A stretch of DNA of 64,000 nucleotides from positions 6,586,357 to 6,650,356 of the forward strand of contig NZ_CP036343.1 in the NCBI RefSeq assembly GCF_007746795.1, given 5' to 3'. Below, piece after piece: positions 9,459 to 18,404 of this stretch. The position numbers were made by a program, and so were the translations under genes. The notes beneath the pieces were generated by a model. It did no database searches, was not told the DNA's origin, and worked only from the letters and a program-made list of their open reading frames with translations. How positions within the stretch are numbered: position 1 is the stretch's first letter; each line of letters opens with the position of its first letter. Source of the stretch: Gimesia algae. Its GTDB lineage: Bacteria; Planctomycetota; Planctomycetia; Planctomycetales; Planctomycetaceae.

Positions 9459-10414
9459 TGGCGGGGAGCCTCAACGCTTTCCAGGATATCCCGAATGACC
9501 TCATCGACTTTCATGCCTTCAATTTCCGCTTCCGGGTGTAACCGAATCCGATGACGCAGAATTGGCAGTGACAGTTCTTTCACATCATCGGGGACAACAA
9601 AGTCACGTCCGTTACAGGCAGCCAGTACGCGCGATCCAATCAGAAGATTCACACTGGCGCGGGGACTGGCCCCGACTTCGATGGTATGCCAGCTTCGGGT
9701 CCGCGAAACTATGGATGTGATGTACTGAATGATGGATGGTTCTACAATAATTTCAGACGTCCGCTGCTGAATCGCCAGAATGGTTTCCGTGTTCAGCACA
9801 GGCTCGATTCCGAAACTGTTCAGATTCCGGTTGTCTTTCCCGGCAGCGTATAGATCAAGAATTGCATTCTCCTGATCCTGAGTGGGATAATCAACAAGTA
9901 ACTTGAACATGAAGCGGTCCAGCTGCGCTTCCGGCAGCGGATAAGTCCCTTCCTGCTCCAGAGGGTTTTGAGTCGCAATCGTGAGAAAAGGTCTTTGCAG
10001 CGGGTAAGTTTTCCCGTCAACAGACACCTGTCGTTCCTGCATTGCTTCCAGTAGTGCGGACTGCGTTTTAGCGGGCGCCCGGTTCACTTCATCTGCCAAT
10101 AACAGGTTTGTAAACAACGGGCCCTGATTAAAGGTAAATTTCTGCTCGTGCATGTCGTACACGGAGTGTCCGGTAATATCAGAAGGCATCAGGTCAGGCG
10201 TAAACTGGATCCGACAAAATTCACTGGAAAGCACATGACTGAGCGCATTAACCAGCAGCGTCTTACCCAGGCCTGGAACGCCTTCAATCAAGACATTCCC
10301 TTCACAAAATAATGCAATCAGCACCCCTTCCACCAGATCTTCCTGCCCCATGAGCACTTTACCCACTTCAGCCATTGACCGCTGGTAGTAATCTTCAATT
10401 TGTGAAACATCCAT
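9455..10414 (-). CDS. MoxR-family AAA+ ATPase
   Basis: The protein has 319 residues, normal for MoxR. Walker A is GVPGLGKT at residues 45-52, Walker B is LLLADE at 104-109, and [17 protein letters not shown] and [21 protein letters not shown] follow as sensor and second-region hallmarks. MoxR proteins are chaperone-like ATPases that act with DUF58/von Willebrand partners on envelope or metalloprotein complexes. The gene starts the two-gene unit moxR-DUF58 on the minus strand. It lies downstream of the terminator that ends the flagellar block and should therefore have its own promoter in the 10415-10601 gap. Confidence 0.93.
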   Translation of the reverse strand: MDVSQIEDYYQRSMAEVGKVLMGQEDLVEGVLIALFCEGNVLIEGVPGLGKTLLVNALSHVLSSEFCRIQFTPDLMPSDITGHSVYDMHEQKFTFNQGPLFTNLLLADEVNRAPAKTQSALLEAMQERQVSVDGKTYPLQRPFLTIATQNPLEQEGTYPLPEAQLDRFMFKLLVDYPTQDQENAILDLYAAGKDNRNLNSFGIEPVLNTETILAIQQRTSEIIVEPSIIQYITSIVSRTRSWHTIEVGASPRASVNLLIGSRVLAACNGRDFVVPDDVKELSLPILRHRIRLHPEAEIEGMKVDEVIRDILESVEAPRQ

Positions 10415-10601
10415 GAATGAACCGTCACCCCGATTGTCTGTCTGAAGTAAGTAAACTCAAATGTGATCTGGGATCACTCTTCGGGAACTGATGTTCCCTG
10501 TGACGTTTATTCTAAATCGAATCCGGTTCATATTTCGAGCATCCGGGTCGAGAACTGCGATGTTTTTTCAAATTGTCTGTCACGAATCGGCAGCAGGTCA
10601 T

Positions 10602-10637
10602 AAAAAAAGGCCCCCATCAATAATGGAGGCCTTTTTT
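10602..10637 (-). terminator. Rho-independent terminator after fliA, probably bidirectional
   Basis: An A7 run, GGCCCCCAT, a five-base loop and ATGGAGGCC with a T6 run form a stem of nine positions with one C-A mismatch, extended by A-T pairs. It lies 26 bp after the fliA stop. Because both flanks are homopolymer runs, it can work from either strand. Confidence 0.85.
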
Positions 10638-10663
10638 CAATAGTATGATCACGAATCGCAGGA

Positions 10664-11440
10664 TTAAGCGAATTCCGGGCGACGTCGCCCCAGTTGTTCT
10701 TTCAGGCGGTTGACGATGCTCGAATGCATCTGACTGACGCGAGATTCTGACAGACCCAGCGTACTGCCGATCTCTTTCATAGTCAGTTCTTCATAATAAT
10801 ACAGGATAATTATCAGACGCTCATTCCGATTCAGACCCTTGGTTACCAGACGCATCAGATCCCGTTTCTGGATGCTTTTGGTTGGATCTTCACCTTTAGC
10901 GTCTTCGAGGATATCCACTTCCCGAACGTCTTTATAACTGTCAGTTTCGTACCATTTTTTATTCAGACTCACCAGGCCTACCGCATTGGCCTCATTCTTG
11001 AGTTTATCAAATTCTTTACGGGACAATTGCATTTTCCGGGCAATTTCTTCGTCCGCCGGGGGGCGACCAAATTCCGCTTCGGCTGATTTGCGGGCTGCTT
11101 CCAGTTTACTGGCTTTACTGCGAACCAGGCGAGGTACCCAGTCCATGGTGCGCAATTCATCCAGCATGGCTCCACGAATACGAGGAACACAGTATGTCTC
11201 GAATTTGACTCCCCGCTCCAGATCAAATGCATTAATTGCATCCATCAGCCCAAATACACCAGCCGAAATCAGGTCGTTCAGATCTACCCCTTCGGGTAGC
11301 TTGGCCCAGACTCGTTCTGCATTGTAACGGACCAATGCGACGTATTGCTCTATGAGCGTATTACGCAAGGCCTGGTTGGATTGATCCTGCTTGAACACCT
11401 TCCAGATTTCTGCGATTTCTTCACTGGCTTTGATGGCCAT
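10664..11440 (-). CDS. fliA: Flagellar sigma factor sigma-28
   Basis: The protein has 258 residues and the FliA/WhiG layout. Region 2 contains DLNDLISAGVFGLMDAINAFD and GVKFETYCVPRIRGAMLDELR, the latter typical of FliA. Region 3 has FGRPPADEEIARKM, and region 4 ends with the helix-turn-helix LTMKEIGSTLGLSESRVSQMHS. It directs RNA polymerase to late flagellar and motility promoters. A strong GGAGGAG site precedes the ATG. The gene is last in the flhA-flhF-flhG-small-protein-fliA series. A sigma-28-type promoter at 11824-11851 lies upstream of the preceding small gene, which suggests autoregulation. No anti-sigma FlgM gene is visible nearby. Confidence 0.95.
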   Translation of the reverse strand: MAIKASEEIAEIWKVFKQDQSNQALRNTLIEQYVALVRYNAERVWAKLPEGVDLNDLISAGVFGLMDAINAFDLERGVKFETYCVPRIRGAMLDELRTMDWVPRLVRSKASKLEAARKSAEAEFGRPPADEEIARKMQLSRKEFDKLKNEANAVGLVSLNKKWYETDSYKDVREVDILEDAKGEDPTKSIQKRDLMRLVTKGLNRNERLIIILYYYEELTMKEIGSTLGLSESRVSQMHSSIVNRLKEQLGRRRPEFA

Positions 11441-11445
11441 TTACT

Positions 11446-11455
11446 CCTCCGTGAT
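11446..11455 (-). promoter_or_regulatory. fliA ribosome binding site within a shared ATCACGGAGG leader
   Basis: Read on the minus strand, ATCACGGAGG sits five bases before the fliA ATG (GGAGG, then AGTAA, then ATG). The same ten bases occur before flhA. The sequence contains ACGGA, which fits the core ANGGA motif recognised by CsrA-type repressors when it overlaps a ribosome site. Confidence 0.6.
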
Positions 11456-11518
11456 CAACTTACAGTCGTTTCATTTGGATAAAATGATGATTACGATGAC
11501 TGCTAAAACGTTTTATAT

Positions 11519-11740
11519 TTAAGCAAGATTATTTTTCCATTTTTCAAAACTTGCCCGTGCTGATTCTTCAACCACACGAGCGGCAACTTCTCCGAACACC
11601 AGACCAAGGCCAAAAAATATGACTGCAGCGATAAGTGAGGATTGAGTCGCGCCAATGAAATCAGCATGAGAGATGATCCCTCTCACTGATTCAGTCGCAA
11701 AAGCGATTAGCGATAATCGAAATGCATAATGCAGAGCCAC
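11519..11740 (-). CDS. Small membrane protein of the flagellar regulatory block
   Basis: This 73-residue product has a hydrophobic middle (SSLIAAVIFFGLGLVFGEVAA) that can cross the membrane once, a mixed amphipathic start, and a charged end (EESARASFEKWKNNLA). I do not recognise a family. It starts with GTG at 11740, with GGGA 7 bases upstream. It lies 78 bp before fliA on the same strand and directly after the sigma-28-type promoter, so it is probably co-transcribed with fliA. Its position suggests a role in flagellar assembly, placement or sigma-factor control, but nothing in the sequence proves this. Confidence 0.6.
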   Translation of the reverse strand: MALHYAFRLSLIAFATESVRGIISHADFIGATQSSLIAAVIFFGLGLVFGEVAARVVEESARASFEKWKNNLA

Positions 11741-12118
11741 AGATGATTCCCGGATCGAGTTTGGAAAACGTTCGAGAGCAATTTCACTTCACTCCGAAGA
11801 GACCTTCGCTCGTCTATCCTTAAATATCGGCGTCCTGCTTCAGAATATTTAACCTTTCTCCTACAATTTAATTAACCGTTAAATACTAACATTTAAATTT
11901 TTCCTGATGCGTAACGCGATCCTCGAGGTGAGCCCCTAAGTCAGGGAAATACCAACAGTTGAAGAACGCGACCACAGACTTGCATCTGCAGTCACAGCGA
12001 AAATATTAATTGTCAAGGGATTTAGTAGTGATGTGACTCAGGTAAGGGATCGAACAGGAAACGAGAGAGAGAGAGATGAGAGAATGTTTCCCGTGATTTC
12101 AATCCTTTTACATGAGAG
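11741..12118. other. Intergenic region between flhG and the small flagellar gene
   Basis: The 378 bp gap contains the sigma-28-type promoter, an AT-rich stretch at about 11845-11910, and a short GA dinucleotide run at 12063-12076 just after the flhG stop. No open frame in it looks like a gene. Confidence 0.6.
11824..11851 (-). promoter_or_regulatory. Sigma-28 (FliA/SigD) type promoter
   Basis: On the minus strand, TAAA (11851 to 11848) is followed by 16 bases and then GCCGATAT (11831 to 11824). This matches the known motility-sigma consensus TAAA, 14-16 bases, GCCGATAT at every position. The predicted transcript would start near 11815 and run into the small membrane gene (start 11740) and fliA. 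It is in a non-coding gap of 378 bp. Confidence 0.75.
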
Positions 12119-13099
12119 TTATGCGGCTTCACCCAGCAAACGCTGCCAAAGTCGCGGAAAGTAAGACTCTTGTTTGTTTTGTTGTTCGGTACTCTGATGT
12201 CGTTCCAACAGATCATGAGCCAGGCGAAAAATGGATTCCGCAGCAGGACAATGCGGGTGGCTCAATAAAAATGGCTCCCGATCATAAACTGATTGAACGA
12301 CATGCATGTCATGGGGGATCTGCCCAGCCTGTGTTAAATCGGTGTGCAAAAACAGTTCCGTTGTTTTCTTAAGTTGCTGGAAGACTTTATCAGCCTGATC
12401 GTCTGACGTACATTGATTGATCAGAGCCTGAATTTCCAGCGATTGTATTGTTGAAAGTGATTTGATTGTCGCATAGGCGTCAGCGATCGCCGTGGGTTCG
12501 GGAGTGGTGACTACCAGAACATCGTCGGCCGTCGTGACGAACTGCCGGATACTGCGATGGATCCCCGTACCATTATCCAGAATCAGAAAATCGTGAGTGG
12601 CCTCGAGTTCCTGCATCTGTCCCAGCACATCTTTCCGGACCGCCTCCGAGCAGTCTGCCAGATCCGTCAGTCCGCTGGCTCCCGTGACAACACTGACTCC
12701 CAGCGGACCTTCCAGTTGAATTTCTTTTAAAGAACGGGCACCGCTGACAACATGTGATAAATTCCAGTATCCATTCAGACGACATAACAGATCAATATTG
12801 CCTAACGCAAGATTCACATCAATCAGGCAGACTGAAGCCCCGGACTGCGCCAGTGCCAAAGCCAGGTTGAGCGACAACACCGACTTGCCGACCCCTCCTT
12901 TTCCACTGCAGACTGCCAGTGTCCTGCAATGAGAGGACTTATCCTTCTCAATGATGCCAGGTTGTTTCTGTTCCATCAGCCCGCGCAGAACCTTTGCCTG
13001 ATCCCCCCGCGAAGTCACAGTCGACTGTGACTCGGGAAGATTGACAGGAGGAACTGCTTCCACCTGCTTCAAGTTCCACTCATTGACGGCTGGAGCCAT
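12119..13099 (-). CDS. flhG: MinD-like ATPase, flagellar number regulator
   Basis: The protein has 326 residues. A deviant Walker A, SGKGGVGKS, is at residues 65-73. It is followed by LIDVNLALGNIDLL (the Walker A' Asp region) and FLILDNGTG (Walker B, with Asn in place of the second Asp often found in ParA proteins). These features and the position next to flhF identify FlhG (also called FleN or YlxH). FlhG works with the FlhF GTPase to set the number and place of flagella and stimulates FlhF GTP hydrolysis. The variable N-terminal part may hold the activating helix. An AAAGGAA site lies upstream of the ATG. Confidence 0.88.
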   Translation of the reverse strand: MAPAVNEWNLKQVEAVPPVNLPESQSTVTSRGDQAKVLRGLMEQKQPGIIEKDKSSHCRTLAVCSGKGGVGKSVLSLNLALALAQSGASVCLIDVNLALGNIDLLCRLNGYWNLSHVVSGARSLKEIQLEGPLGVSVVTGASGLTDLADCSEAVRKDVLGQMQELEATHDFLILDNGTGIHRSIRQFVTTADDVLVVTTPEPTAIADAYATIKSLSTIQSLEIQALINQCTSDDQADKVFQQLKKTTELFLHTDLTQAGQIPHDMHVVQSVYDREPFLLSHPHCPAAESIFRLAHDLLERHQSTEQQNKQESYFPRLWQRLLGEAA

Positions 13100-13187
13100 C
13101 GCGGATTCCTTTTCTCTGGATCTCGTTTGTGACGAAAATAATCAACGCAATTATGTAATGTGACAGCGAATGATGTAATACGACTTT

Positions 13188-14528
13188 TTAACGCAGCTGA
13201 TCCTCACCCAGTATCAGTCGTGCCATGCGTGCGGCATTGGCCGGCTCGATATCATCGGGGACATCCTGGCCCGTTGTCAGGTAGCGAACAGGTAGTTTTA
13301 CATTTTGACTTAACGTCAACAGACTGCCCATCACAGGAGCTTCATCCAGTTTGGTCAGAATCATGGAGGTCGGGCGTGCCACCTGGAACCGCTGGGCAAT
13401 CGCTTCGAGTGTTTTTACACTCGACGTCATACTCATGACCAGTGAAACTTCATCAATGGGTACTTCGCAAAACAGGCTTTCAAGTTCCTGAATTTTCAGA
13501 TCATCACTGGGACTGCGACCAGCGGTATCAATCAACACCAGATCCAGCCCGACCATCTCATCAAGTGCCTGCTGCATTTCTTTCGGCGTACTGACGACCT
13601 TCATCGGAAGATCGATAATTTCAGCATAGGTCCGCAACTGTTCGACGGCGGCAATGCGATAGGTATCGACAGTTACCAGTCCCATTTTGATATTATCACG
13701 CAGGCGGAAATTGGCAGCCAGCTTTGCGATGGTTGTTGTTTTGCCAACTCCTGTAGGGCCCACCAGTGCTACCACTTTACGTTGTCCGGGAACAGGTCGA
13801 ATTGGCACAGAGCAGTCTAACTGAGATTCAATCAATGCTGCGAGCAGAGCTTTGCTGGCAACAGAATCTTTCAGCTGTTCAGGACTTGCATGCTCTTTCA
13901 GTTTGGCTATCAGATCGTGGGCAATGCTTTCGTCCACTTCCGCGTCGATCAGATCGGTATAGATATGAAACAGTTCTGAAGGCACATCAGTAGATCGATG
14001 AGAGCGGGTACGTCGATCCAGAGACTCCAGCATCTCCTGAATCGCATTCAATTTCTCGGTAAATTCTTCTGTTGGATCAAAATGTTTTGGGGGGGGAGGT
14101 ACTTCACGAGGCGCTGCTTCTTCAAAACGCTGGCGGAATCGTGGTTGTTCCGCCGGCTGAGAGTACGCTGCTTCACGACGAGGTGTTGTTTCGCGTCGGG
14201 CGGGCGACTTTTCCCGAAGTCCTTTCTGCGGTTGAGATACTGTTTCTCGATCACGATTTTCCGGTTGCAGATTGGAAGCCCGGTGTCTTAATACTGAGCC
14301 AGCACTGGTGGAACGTTTTTGATTCTGCAATGCTGCCGGTGTCCGTGTTTCGATTCCCAGACCCGCTGTAATCTCAAATTCTTCCTGAGTTCTTGACCAG
14401 GGCAACAGGCTTTTACGACCCGGAATCTGACGCGTCTGCAGGATGACGGCTTCACTGCCCATCTCCTCTCGTACCAGCGTCAGTGCTTCCTGCATGGAAG
14501 CCGCTTTAAATGTTCGAACATCTGACAT
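13188..14528 (-). CDS. flhF: Flagellar SRP-like GTPase FlhF
   Basis: The protein has 446 residues. The start MSDVRTFKAASMQEALTLVREEMG is the usual FlhF N-terminus. A long basic, Arg/Pro/Glu-rich linker follows at about 70-150. The NG GTPase domain has a P-loop GPTGVGKTT at 257-265, then DTYRIAAVEQLRTYA and DTAGRSPSD. The domain closes with ILTKLDEA and LTTGQDVPDDIEPA. FlhF directs flagellar placement and export-gate assembly at the membrane. A GAGGAAA site lies about 11 bases before the ATG. The gene lies between flhA and flhG with gaps below 90 bp, so the three probably share a transcript. Confidence 0.95.
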   Translation of the reverse strand: MSDVRTFKAASMQEALTLVREEMGSEAVILQTRQIPGRKSLLPWSRTQEEFEITAGLGIETRTPAALQNQKRSTSAGSVLRHRASNLQPENRDRETVSQPQKGLREKSPARRETTPRREAAYSQPAEQPRFRQRFEEAAPREVPPPPKHFDPTEEFTEKLNAIQEMLESLDRRTRSHRSTDVPSELFHIYTDLIDAEVDESIAHDLIAKLKEHASPEQLKDSVASKALLAALIESQLDCSVPIRPVPGQRKVVALVGPTGVGKTTTIAKLAANFRLRDNIKMGLVTVDTYRIAAVEQLRTYAEIIDLPMKVVSTPKEMQQALDEMVGLDLVLIDTAGRSPSDDLKIQELESLFCEVPIDEVSLVMSMTSSVKTLEAIAQRFQVARPTSMILTKLDEAPVMGSLLTLSQNVKLPVRYLTTGQDVPDDIEPANAARMARLILGEDQLR

Positions 14529-14607
14529 GATTGATGTTTCCTCTATTTTATTCCGTTGAGTTCGTTTTTATTTATATTTAATTGATGTTGATAATCAGGA
14601 AAACGGT

Positions 14608-16728
14608 TTATGCAGCTCCTGCCGCAACCTCTTTTTTCAACCGACCGGCTGAGATCTGTCCGATCGCCTCCACATCAGTATCACGGGTAATTTCATTAAG
14701 ACTCAGTACGATTAACCGGGGAATCATAGGTGACGTAATCTGTTTCAATCCAGCCCTGATCTGGGGATTGCATAATACTATCGGATGTCCGCCTGCTTCG
14801 ACCAGAGGTTCGATCTGATCTGCGATGGCCTGTGTAATGACTTCACCTGTCTGGGGTGCCAGCTTGATGACAAGACCATGTTCGTTGTAATCAATCCCTG
14901 ACATCAGCACGTCTTCCAGCTCCGGATCGAGCGTGACCACTCTTAACAGTCGCTTACTGTCCCGATACTGCTGACAGATGGCACGCGCCAGCCCATTGCG
15001 AACATACTCCGTCAGAATCATGGGCTCCTTGGTCCGATCGGCATAATCGCCGAGGGATTGCAGAATGGTTTCCAGGTCGCGGATCGGCACCCGTTCGCGA
15101 AGCAGATTGGAAAGCACATGCTGAACCTGGGAAATTTTCAAGACGTCGGGAATCAGTTCTTCAACCACTTTCGGGGAAGACTCTTTCAGATTTTCAATCA
15201 GAGCATGCACCTGTTCCCGGGTCAGTAGTTCGCTACTGTGTTCGCGTACGACTTCGGTCAGGTGGGTAATCACGACAGCTGAAGGTTCTACCACGTTATA
15301 ACCCATCAGTTCCGCACGTTCTTTCTGTCCCAGTTCAATCCACTTGGCAGGACGACCGAATGCGGGTTCCACTGTATCAATGCCCGGAATATCACCATTG
15401 GTCGCTCCGGTATCGATGGCCAGTAAGCCATCAGGATAGATCCCACCCCAAGCAACGGCAACATCGCGGATCTTAATCTGATAATCGCGCTGTCCCAGTC
15501 GGATGTTATCGCGGATACGAACCTTGGGAAGAATGATTCCCAGTTCCTGGGCAATCTTGTGTCGGATGCGGGTCACGCGGTCAAGGAGATCACCGCCGGT
15601 CGCGGGATCAGCCAGTCTCAACAGTCCGACGCCCAGTTCCAGTTCCAGAGGATCGACAAACAGATGGTCTTCCGGTTTTGGCTCCGGCTGACTTTGCGTC
15701 TGCTGTTGTGTCTCTGCTTTTTGTTTCTTGACTTCAACGGCCTGGAGACCTTTTCGCCGCATCATACCAGTCACGACACAGCCGATCGCTAAAGCCAGCA
15801 TCGGTCCAGCGGGTAGTCCGGTAAATGCCAGGGCAAACAGAAAGGTCGCTGCCAGAAACAGTGCTTCAGGATGGCTCGAGAACTGCTTGACTACGTCGCC
15901 TGGCAGATTACTGTCGACTGAGGTACGAGTGACAATCAAGCCAGCGGCCAGTGAAATCAGGAAGCCGGGAACCTGTGTGACCAGTCCATCACCGATCGTT
16001 AATGTTGTAAATACGGTGGCGGCTCTTGAGAGCTCCATGCCATGATCGACCATCCCGACATACAATCCCCCGACGACATTGATCAGGGTGATGATGATAC
16101 TGGCAATCGAATCGCCGCGGACAAACTTACTGGCACCATCCATGGAACCGTAGAAGTCCGCCTGCTCAGTAATTTCACTGCGGCGGGATTTGGCTTCGTC
16201 CGAGCTGATTAACCCTGCATTCAGATCGGCGTCAATGGCCATCTGCTTACCGGGCATACTGTCTAATGCGAAACGGGCAGCGACTTCACTGATACGGGTC
16301 GCACCTTTCGTAATCACCATAAACTGAATCGTGACCAGGATCACAAAGATGATCAGCCCCACGACCAGCTGACCGCCGGCGACGAACTGACCAAAAGCTT
16401 CAATGACACCCCCGGCCGCTGCCGTTCCATCGGCGGCACCACGCGTTAAAATCAAACGTGTGGACGCCACGTTAAGCACCAGTCGGGCCAATGTAGTACC
16501 CAGCAGAATCGCGGGAAATACGCTGAATTCCAACGGGCGTTTGACATAAATCGTTGTCATCAAAATCACTACGGATACGGTGATATTGCAGGACAACAGA
16601 AAGTCCATCACGAACGGAGGCAATGGCGCAATGATAACCAGGACTGAACTCACTATGACTAGTGGAAAAATCAGTCCGGTGTTGCGCATGATCGATCCGG
16701 ATAGACCGGTATTGGACTCCGGTGGCAT
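14608..16728 (-). CDS. flhA: Flagellar type III export gate protein FlhA
   Basis: The protein has 706 residues, the normal FlhA length. About eight membrane segments occupy residues 10-330, including TTIYVKRPLEFSVFPAILL and the conserved cytoplasmic loop KGATRISEVAARFALDSMPG followed by DADLNAGLI and the SRRSEITEQADFYGSMDG signature. The C-terminal half is the cytosolic ring domain that receives chaperone-substrate complexes. The GGAGG site sits five bases before the ATG. It is the first gene of the minus-strand flagellar block. Other export-gate genes (flhB, fliPQR) are not in this window. Confidence 0.96.
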   Translation of the reverse strand: MPPESNTGLSGSIMRNTGLIFPLVIVSSVLVIIAPLPPFVMDFLLSCNITVSVVILMTTIYVKRPLEFSVFPAILLGTTLARLVLNVASTRLILTRGAADGTAAAGGVIEAFGQFVAGGQLVVGLIIFVILVTIQFMVITKGATRISEVAARFALDSMPGKQMAIDADLNAGLISSDEAKSRRSEITEQADFYGSMDGASKFVRGDSIASIIITLINVVGGLYVGMVDHGMELSRAATVFTTLTIGDGLVTQVPGFLISLAAGLIVTRTSVDSNLPGDVVKQFSSHPEALFLAATFLFALAFTGLPAGPMLALAIGCVVTGMMRRKGLQAVEVKKQKAETQQQTQSQPEPKPEDHLFVDPLELELGVGLLRLADPATGGDLLDRVTRIRHKIAQELGIILPKVRIRDNIRLGQRDYQIKIRDVAVAWGGIYPDGLLAIDTGATNGDIPGIDTVEPAFGRPAKWIELGQKERAELMGYNVVEPSAVVITHLTEVVREHSSELLTREQVHALIENLKESSPKVVEELIPDVLKISQVQHVLSNLLRERVPIRDLETILQSLGDYADRTKEPMILTEYVRNGLARAICQQYRDSKRLLRVVTLDPELEDVLMSGIDYNEHGLVIKLAPQTGEVITQAIADQIEPLVEAGGHPIVLCNPQIRAGLKQITSPMIPRLIVLSLNEITRDTDVEAIGQISAGRLKKEVAAGAA

Positions 16729-16733
16729 CCATG

Positions 16734-16743
16734 CCTCCGTGAT
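16734..16743 (-). promoter_or_regulatory. flhA ribosome binding site with the same ATCACGGAGG leader as fliA
   Basis: Read on the minus strand, ATCACGGAGG is followed by CATGG and the flhA ATG. The identity with the fliA leader over ten bases includes ATCAC, which lies outside the part that pairs with 16S rRNA. Confidence 0.55.
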
Positions 16744-16917
16744 TACAGGGTAAATGGTAATTAAGACGTGGGAGTAACAGAAATGAAGTGAAGTGATTTG
16801 TTAAGATTTAGAGATGTGTGAGAGAGAGGCGAGTGATAATGAAATCTGTAAATTCTGTCCAGAGGATTTCTTCATAATTCACTCAAGTTTTTATCAGCTT
16901 CAGCCGAACCCCTCGTT

Positions 16918-18345
16918 TCAGGCCAGCATTTTCTTCACAAGATGCGCTTCTTCAACCCCCGTTAAGCGGAAATCGAGACCCTGGTAAAAATAGGAAAGCT
17001 CATGATGATCGATTCCCAGCAGATGTAAAACTGTCGCATGAAAATCGCGGACATGAATCGTGTCATTTACCGTATAGTATCCCAATTCATCAGTTTCTCC
17101 TATTGTGACACCAGATTTGGAGCCACCTCCCGCAACCCACATTGTGAAGGCATCAATATGGTGATCGCGTCCGATGAGATCCCGTGGTTCTCCCTGAGGA
17201 GTCCGACCGAATTCACCTCCCCAGATTACCAGAGTATCCTCTAATAGACCGCGCTGTTTCAGATCTTTCACCAATGCAGATGACGCACGATCCGTTTCCA
17301 GACAACGGGCATCCAGGGACTCTTCCAGGTCAGTGCCTTTATTCCCATGATGGTCCCAATCCGTATGATAGAGTTGAACAAAGCGGCACCCTTTTTCGAT
17401 CAATCTCCGCGCCAGCAAACAGTTACGGGCATAAGAGGGAGTCGCAGGATCGACACCATATAAGTCCAGTGTATCCTTTGTCTCACCAGCAAGATCCATT
17501 AACTCTGGAGCACTGGACTGCATCCGATATGCCATTTCGTATGCGGAGATGCGTGTCGATATCTCGGGATCTCTGGTTTTCTCCAGACGCAACGCATTCA
17601 ACTGATTGACCGTTTCAATAAATTCTGACTGCCGTTTCGCATCAATTCCTGACGGGTTTGATAAATTGAGGATCGGGTCGGCACCATTTAAAAATGGCAC
17701 CCCCTGGTAGGTTGTCGGTAGAAATCCACTGCCCCACAACGGAGCACCACCGCGCGGACCGCGGGGACCAGACTGCAGTACGACAAAGCCAGGCAGGTTC
17801 TGAGATTCGCTGCCGATCCCATACGTCACCCAGGCCCCCATACTGGGACGTCCAAACTGTTGTGTACCGGTATTCATAAACAGTTTAGCGGGACCATGAT
17901 TGAACACATCCGTTTTCATACTTTTCAGAACGGTGATGTCATCCGCAATACTCGCCAGATGCGGCACCACATCAGAGAGTTCCGTACCTGATTCGCCATA
18001 TTTTTTGAATTTGCGTCGGGTGCCCAGTAACTTCGCGTCTTTTTTCAGAAATGCGAACTGCTTACCTTCGACATAAGACTCCGGAATCACCTGGCCTTCC
18101 AGTTCCTGCAACTTAGGCTTATAGTCGAACATTTCCAGCTGACTGGGTCCTCCCGCCATGAACATGTAAATGACATTTTTGGCTTTGGGAGGGTGATGCG
18201 TTTTCCCGAGTGTGGAAGTCGCAGCCTGCGCCTGTTGTTCCGACTGCATCAAAGTCGCCAGGCCGATAGCTCCTGCTCCAACGGCGCAGTTTTCAAAAAA
18301 ATGGCGTCGTGTCAGATCTTGCAAACCCAAATTGTTTAAACTCAT
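16918..18345 (-). CDS. DUF1501 protein (sulfatase-superfamily fold), Tat-exported
   Basis: The protein has 475 residues. A Tat-like leader runs LTRRHFFENCAVGAGAIGLATL. The core has the DUF1501 sequence marks KNVIYMFMAGGPSQLEMFDYKP, MGAWVTYGIGSE, QLYHTDWDHHGNKGTDLEESL, LVIWGGEFGRTP and GRDHHIDAFTMWVAGGG. The family belongs to the alkaline phosphatase/sulfatase fold, with its metal-binding Asp and His residues kept in the DWDHH and GRDHH segments. Substrates are unknown. An AGGGAGAGA ribosome site precedes the ATG. It lies 59 bp downstream of a DUF1549/DUF1553 cytochrome gene, the usual planctomycete partner, and is expected to act with it outside the cytoplasm. Confidence 0.9.
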   Translation of the reverse strand: MSLNNLGLQDLTRRHFFENCAVGAGAIGLATLMQSEQQAQAATSTLGKTHHPPKAKNVIYMFMAGGPSQLEMFDYKPKLQELEGQVIPESYVEGKQFAFLKKDAKLLGTRRKFKKYGESGTELSDVVPHLASIADDITVLKSMKTDVFNHGPAKLFMNTGTQQFGRPSMGAWVTYGIGSESQNLPGFVVLQSGPRGPRGGAPLWGSGFLPTTYQGVPFLNGADPILNLSNPSGIDAKRQSEFIETVNQLNALRLEKTRDPEISTRISAYEMAYRMQSSAPELMDLAGETKDTLDLYGVDPATPSYARNCLLARRLIEKGCRFVQLYHTDWDHHGNKGTDLEESLDARCLETDRASSALVKDLKQRGLLEDTLVIWGGEFGRTPQGEPRDLIGRDHHIDAFTMWVAGGGSKSGVTIGETDELGYYTVNDTIHVRDFHATVLHLLGIDHHELSYFYQGLDFRLTGVEEAHLVKKMLA

Positions 18346-18404
18346 TTGTCTCTCCCTGAATGCTACTTTTATTTATGTGAGCAACATTCATTGCGAAGAA
18401 GTTG

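Noticed and set aside
12063..12076. GA dinucleotide run after flhG
   Set aside because: Only seven units; such short runs arise by chance or slippage, and a similar short GA-rich stretch upstream of flhA (about 16820) is not identical.
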